A stretch of DNA of 8,866 nt from an uncultured Bacilli bacterium (lineage in GTDB: Bacteria > Bacillota_I > Bacilli_A > RF39 > UBA660), in NCBI GenBank assembly GCA_948552115.1, contig CAOWNX010000023.1, positions 1-8,866 on the forward strand, in the 5' to 3' direction. The notes beneath the pieces are model-generated. The model saw only the letters and a list, made by a program, of their open reading frames with translations, was not told the DNA's origin and ran no database searches. Every line of letters begins with the position of its first letter. The first letter of the stretch is position 1. This document shows, one piece after another, positions 6,556-8,866 of this stretch. A program made the translations under genes and the position numbers.

Positions 6556-6813
6556 TTTATTTAAAACAATTAATTTCATAGCAGTCTTTTGTTCTCCATT
6601 AATAACAATATCATTAAAAGCAGGAACTACCACCAAATTTTCACCACTCGGAGCAACAAACCCTCTTGCAATTGCAATCGCTTTTATCGCTTGATTAAGA
6701 CTTCCAGCCCCAATCGTTTGAATTTCCACTTCTTTTTGTTCACGATAAATATTAGCAATCGCTCCAGCTACCTTACTTGGATTAGATTTACTAGATACTT
6801 TTAATATTTCCAT
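6553..6813 (-). CDS. spoVS: Stage V sporulation protein S
   Basis: This 86-residue protein has the same length and nearly the same pattern as Bacillus SpoVS. It starts MEILKVSSKSNPSKVAGAIA, has the hallmark block IQTIGAGSLNQAIKAIAIARG, continues FVAPSGENL, and ends TAMKLIVLNK. SpoVS is a small Alba-like (ALBA superfamily) protein needed for late spore coat and cortex steps in Bacillus subtilis; it probably acts through nucleic-acid binding. It also occurs in some non-sporulating bacteria. AAGGAGG (6824 to 6818) lies four bases before the ATG. The gene is 56 bases downstream of an unknown membrane-anchored protein on the same strand. No clear promoter is seen in that gap, so read-through from the promoter at 7799-7827 is likely, although a weak or sporulation-sigma promoter cannot be excluded. 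Confidence 0.95.
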   Translation of the reverse strand: MEILKVSSKSNPSKVAGAIANIYREQKEVEIQTIGAGSLNQAIKAIAIARGFVAPSGENLVVVPAFNDIVINGEQKTAMKLIVLNK

Positions 6814-6869
6814 ATTTCCTCCTTCATTTCTAATTAACTATATGAAACTTCAGAAGAAACATTCACATT

Positions 6870-7277
6870 TTATAAAAGAAAGACAGTAATTGCGATAATA
6901 ATGGCAATATTCATAATTGCATAAAGTAAAATGGATGCATTAATAAAACCAGCTCTTCGTTCATTTGGAGTTTTCGTAAGCGTTAAAACTTTTCCGTTTT
7001 CTTGCTGTAATTGCGAAAAAGAAATCTCTTTCTTCACGCCCTTTGCAGCATTCATATAATTTGCAAGTTCAATAATTTTACTGGAATCAATAGAAGGATC
7101 TTTAGAAACAATTGCATCAGATACAGACTTTTGAATATTTTGCAATTGCTTTTTGCCAGTTTCACTAATAAAAGACTCATAACGAGTACCATCATATACA
7201 AAAGTCTGAATATGAAATGCTTCCAATGCATTGCCTTTCCCATTCACATAATCTGAAAACTTAATGATTTTGGCCAT
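6870..7277 (-). CDS. Unrecognised small protein with C-terminal membrane anchor
   Basis: This 135-residue protein is not one I recognise. The first 110 residues are soluble and mixed in composition (starting MAKIIKFSDYVNGKG, with a Ser/Lys-rich middle such as SKDPSIDSSKIIELANYMN). A basic stretch NERRAG leads into one long hydrophobic helix that fills the last 24 residues and ends at the stop (about 112-135). That is the layout of a tail-anchored protein with its main domain in the cytoplasm. The start at 7277 is chosen because GGAGG (7291 to 7287) is nine bases upstream; an in-frame ATG at 7310 would lie further inside the preceding gene and has no such site. Its start lies within the last 17 bases of the preceding gene, so the two are coupled. 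Position next to spoVS suggests, but does not prove, a link to sporulation. Confidence 0.7.
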   Translation of the reverse strand: MAKIIKFSDYVNGKGNALEAFHIQTFVYDGTRYESFISETGKKQLQNIQKSVSDAIVSKDPSIDSSKIIELANYMNAAKGVKKEISFSQLQQENGKVLTLTKTPNERRAGFINASILLYAIMNIAIIIAITVFLL

Positions 7278-7767
7278 TTCGTAATCCCTCCAATTCTTTC
7301 TTAAATTCATAAAAATTTACTTGAGGATTTTTTGCTACTAACTGTTTATAAATTGCCACCACTTGTTCTATATTCTTTGCAATTTTAAACTTATGTCCAT
7401 AATTATCTTCAAAAATAAGAAAAGGTTGTGAATTTGGTTCATTTTGCTTCACTTCCATCTTTGTAATCAAACATTCTTGCTTTCCCTTTTCCAACTTTTC
7501 TAAATCTTCTGCCAAAATATTTACTCGAACAATCCGAAACAAATCTTCCGCATTTATTTTAGTTGAATCTGAAAGTTGCTCCCTTAAATTTTGATTGTAT
7601 AAAATACTTGATAAATAATAATCACTAATATCAATAGATTCATTTTGTCCATTAATATTGCACACTAAATCATTTCCAATAATTTGGAGATTTCCTCTTA
7701 AAGACTCATTATATTTCATCCATTCATTGAGATAATAAATATTATCATTCATAATCTGTGAATTCAT
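7261..7767 (-). CDS. Unrecognised 168-residue soluble protein, first gene of the spoVS set
   Basis: The protein has no signal peptide or membrane helix once the start is set correctly, and I do not recognise its family. Visible features are an Asn/Tyr-rich N-terminus (DNIYYLNEW), a charged middle (AEDLEKLEKGKQE), a beta-looking stretch PFLIFEDNYGHKFKI, and a C-terminal helix region (YEFKKELEGLRNGQNH). The frame is open up to 7842, but the sigma-A-type promoter at 7827 to 7799 lies inside that extension. The first ATG after the transcription start that has a ribosome binding site is at 7767 (GGAGG at 7784 to 7780, spacing 12, slightly long). The 3' end overlaps the next gene by 17 bases. It is probably co-expressed with the tail-anchored protein and spoVS. 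Confidence 0.65.
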   Translation of the reverse strand: MNSQIMNDNIYYLNEWMKYNESLRGNLQIIGNDLVCNINGQNESIDISDYYLSSILYNQNLREQLSDSTKINAEDLFRIVRVNILAEDLEKLEKGKQECLITKMEVKQNEPNSQPFLIFEDNYGHKFKIAKNIEQVVAIYKQLVAKNPQVNFYEFKKELEGLRNGQNH

Positions 7768-7779
7768 AAGAAAAGCCAA

Positions 7780-7784
7780 CCTCC
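7780..7784 (-). promoter_or_regulatory. Ribosome binding site deciding the start of the 168-residue protein
   Basis: GGAGG on the minus strand, 12 bases before the ATG at 7767. The spacing is longer than ideal, but no other start codon downstream of the promoter has a better site. Confidence 0.55.
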
Positions 7785-7798
7785 GTATCATAATATAG

Positions 7799-7827
7799 AT
7801 TATAACAGTCTGAAATAAAAATTTCAA
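7799..7827 (-). promoter_or_regulatory. Sigma-A-type promoter of the minus-strand operon
   Basis: On the minus strand, TTGAAA (7827 to 7822) and a perfect TATAAT (7804 to 7799) are separated by exactly 17 bases. Transcription should start near 7792, about 25 bases before the ATG at 7767. Its -35 box abuts the -35 of the opposing sufB promoter. Confidence 0.75.
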
Positions 7828-7857
7828 TTGTTTCTTCATCAATTTCTGCGTTATAAT
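7828..7857 (+). promoter_or_regulatory. Promoter of sufB
   Basis: A perfect TATAAT (7852-7857) is preceded by TTGTTT (7828-7833) at 18 bases; the -35 is weak. The predicted start point, near 7864, leaves only about nine bases before the sufB ATG at 7873. Confidence 0.55.
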
Positions 7858-7872
7858 AAAAAAGTGATTATC

Positions 7873-8866
7873 ATGAAAGAAAAATTATCAAAAGAATTTA
7901 TAGAAAAACTATCCCAAAGAAAAAAAGAGCCAGAATGGATGAGGAATTTTCGACTTACAGCATTTGAAACATTTCAATCCCTAGAAAATCCAAATTTTGG
8001 TCCAAAATTAAACATAGATTTTAACAAAATTTTATACTACAAAAATACACAAGAAAAAACCTTAGACAATTGGGACGGCATCAAAAAAGAAACCCGAAAT
8101 GTCTTTTGCAATTTAGGAGTCATAGATGCTGAACAAAAATACCTTGATGGGGTAAGCAACCAATATGAAAGTGAAGTCATTTACCATAAGCAAAATACTA
8201 AAAAAGATATCATATTTATGAGTACAGATGAAGCACTTCAAAAACACCCAGAACTTTTTCAAAAGTATTTTAATACACTTGTAAACTATCAAGAAAATAA
8301 ATATACTGCTTTAAATGGTGCTGTTTGGAGTGGAGGAACATTTATCTACATTCCACCAAATACCAAATTAGACCGACCACTTCAAAGTTATTTTCGCATT
8401 GACACCGAATCCCTGGGACAATTTGAAAGAACCATAATCATTGTCGATGAAAATTCAGAATTATCCTATATCGAAGGATGCACAGCCAAAAGCTATTCCA
8501 CCAATTCTTTACATGCTGGAGTCGTAGAAATCTTTGTAGGAAAAAATGCCAAATGTCGTTATTCTACCATTCAAAATTGGTCGACTGATGTCTACAATTT
8601 AGTTACCAAACGAGCAATCGTCGAAGAATCTGGAGTAATGGAATGGATAGATGGTAACATTGGAAGTCAAATCACAATGAAATATCCCTCTTGCATTTTA
8701 AAAGGAGATTATGCAGTAGGAAGTTCAATTAGCATAGCTTATGCCAAAGAAAAACAATACCTTGATGCAGGAGCAAAAATGATTCATTTAGGAAAATTTA
8801 CCAAAAGCAATATTATCAGTAAATCCATTGCTGAAAAAGGTGGAACAGCCAATTATCGAGGTCTTT
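7873..8866 (+). CDS. sufB: Fe-S cluster assembly scaffold protein SufB (3' end outside window)
   Basis: The frame is open from ATG 7873 to the window end (331 codons plus one base). The translation matches SufB throughout: EPEWMRNFRLTAFE, EQKYLDGVSNQYESEV, ALNGAVWSGG, GQFERTIIIVDE, YIEGCTA, TIQNWSTDVYNLVTKRA, MEWIDGNIGSQ, and DAGAKMIHLG. SufB forms the SufBCD complex that builds iron-sulfur clusters in the cytoplasm. By alignment to E. coli SufB, Cys254 (here Cys203), Gln285 (Gln234), Trp287 (Trp236), Lys303 (Lys246) and Arg226 (Arg175) are kept, but Asn228 is Asp177 here. The terminal catalytic Cys and Glu lie outside the window. The N-terminus is about 25-30 residues shorter than in Bacillus. 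The Shine-Dalgarno is weak (AAAGTGA) and the predicted leader very short. In many Bacillota sufB is last in sufCDSUB; here it has its own promoter and no suf gene upstream. Confidence 0.93.
   Translation, partial: MKEKLSKEFIEKLSQRKKEPEWMRNFRLTAFETFQSLENPNFGPKLNIDFNKILYYKNTQEKTLDNWDGIKKETRNVFCNLGVIDAEQKYLDGVSNQYESEVIYHKQNTKKDIIFMSTDEALQKHPELFQKYFNTLVNYQENKYTALNGAVWSGGTFIYIPPNTKLDRPLQSYFRIDTESLGQFERTIIIVDENSELSYIEGCTAKSYSTNSLHAGVVEIFVGKNAKCRYSTIQNWSTDVYNLVTKRAIVEESGVMEWIDGNIGSQITMKYPSCILKGDYAVGSSISIAYAKEKQYLDAGAKMIHLGKFTKSNIISKSIAEKGGTANYRGL

Noticed and set aside
6814..6869. Separate promoter for spoVS in the 56-base gap
   Set aside because: TATAGT-like and TATAAA-like words occur, but none has a fitting -35, and no clear SigH, SigF or SigG pattern was seen.
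7011..7256. Plus-strand frame opposite the tail-anchored protein gene
   Set aside because: It has no ribosome binding site or promoter and its composition is typical of antisense to AT-rich coding DNA.
7768..7842. Longer N-terminus of the 168-residue protein, which would look like a hydrophobic signal segment
   Set aside because: This stretch contains the TTGAAA and TATAAT boxes, so it is promoter DNA and not coding.
1..8866. tRNA, rRNA, CRISPR array, insertion sequence or riboswitch
   Set aside because: No cloverleaf, regularly spaced repeat, transposase fragment or recognised riboswitch core was found by eye on either strand.

Overview
The window is strongly AT-rich DNA with tightly packed genes, strong purine-rich Shine-Dalgarno sites and bacillary gene families (a LmrCD/EfrAB-type ABC exporter, SpoVS, a Bacillota-style SufB). 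This suggests a low-GC Bacillota or related lineage (Bacilli/Mycoplasmatota-like). TGA works as a stop (the membrane-protein gene ends in TGA inside an ATGA overlap) and Trp is written TGG throughout, so the mycoplasma code is not in use. SpoVS points to a spore-former or a descendant of one, but SpoVS alone does not prove sporulation.

Layout. Bases 1-2057 hold the end of one half and the whole of the other half of a heterodimeric ABC exporter, closed by a rho-independent terminator that overlaps the stop codon. An extended -10 promoter at about 2082-2090 then starts a plus-strand run of six genes that ends at a bidirectional terminator (6523-6555). In order these are a Nudix hydrolase broken by an in-frame TAA, a compact HTH-WYL regulator, a double-SIS sugar-phosphate protein, a PfkB-type kinase with an unusual CPIC motif, a small six-helix membrane protein (DUF308/HdeD-like) and a COG1092-type SAM-dependent methyltransferase. 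Between the WYL and SIS genes lies a near-perfect 23-bp palindrome. It could be the regulator's operator, an RNA hairpin that hides the SIS ribosome binding site, or both.

On the minus strand, converging on that terminator, lies a three-gene set: an unrecognised soluble protein (168 aa), an unrecognised small protein with a C-terminal membrane anchor (135 aa), and spoVS. A good sigma-A-type promoter (TTGAAA-17-TATAAT, 7827 to 7799) drives the first gene. Back-to-back with it is a weaker plus-strand promoter for sufB (Fe-S cluster scaffold), which runs off the window end.

How the genes may work together. The WYL-SIS-PfkB trio looks like a self-regulated sugar-phosphate (or other phosphorylated small-molecule) cassette: the kinase would phosphorylate a substrate and the SIS protein would isomerise, cleave or sense the product. 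No transporter is visible and the substrate is unknown. This trio and the two unknown proteins upstream of spoVS are the parts most worth following up. No RNA genes, CRISPR arrays, insertion sequences or attachment sites were seen, and no gene-free stretch reaches 300 bases.
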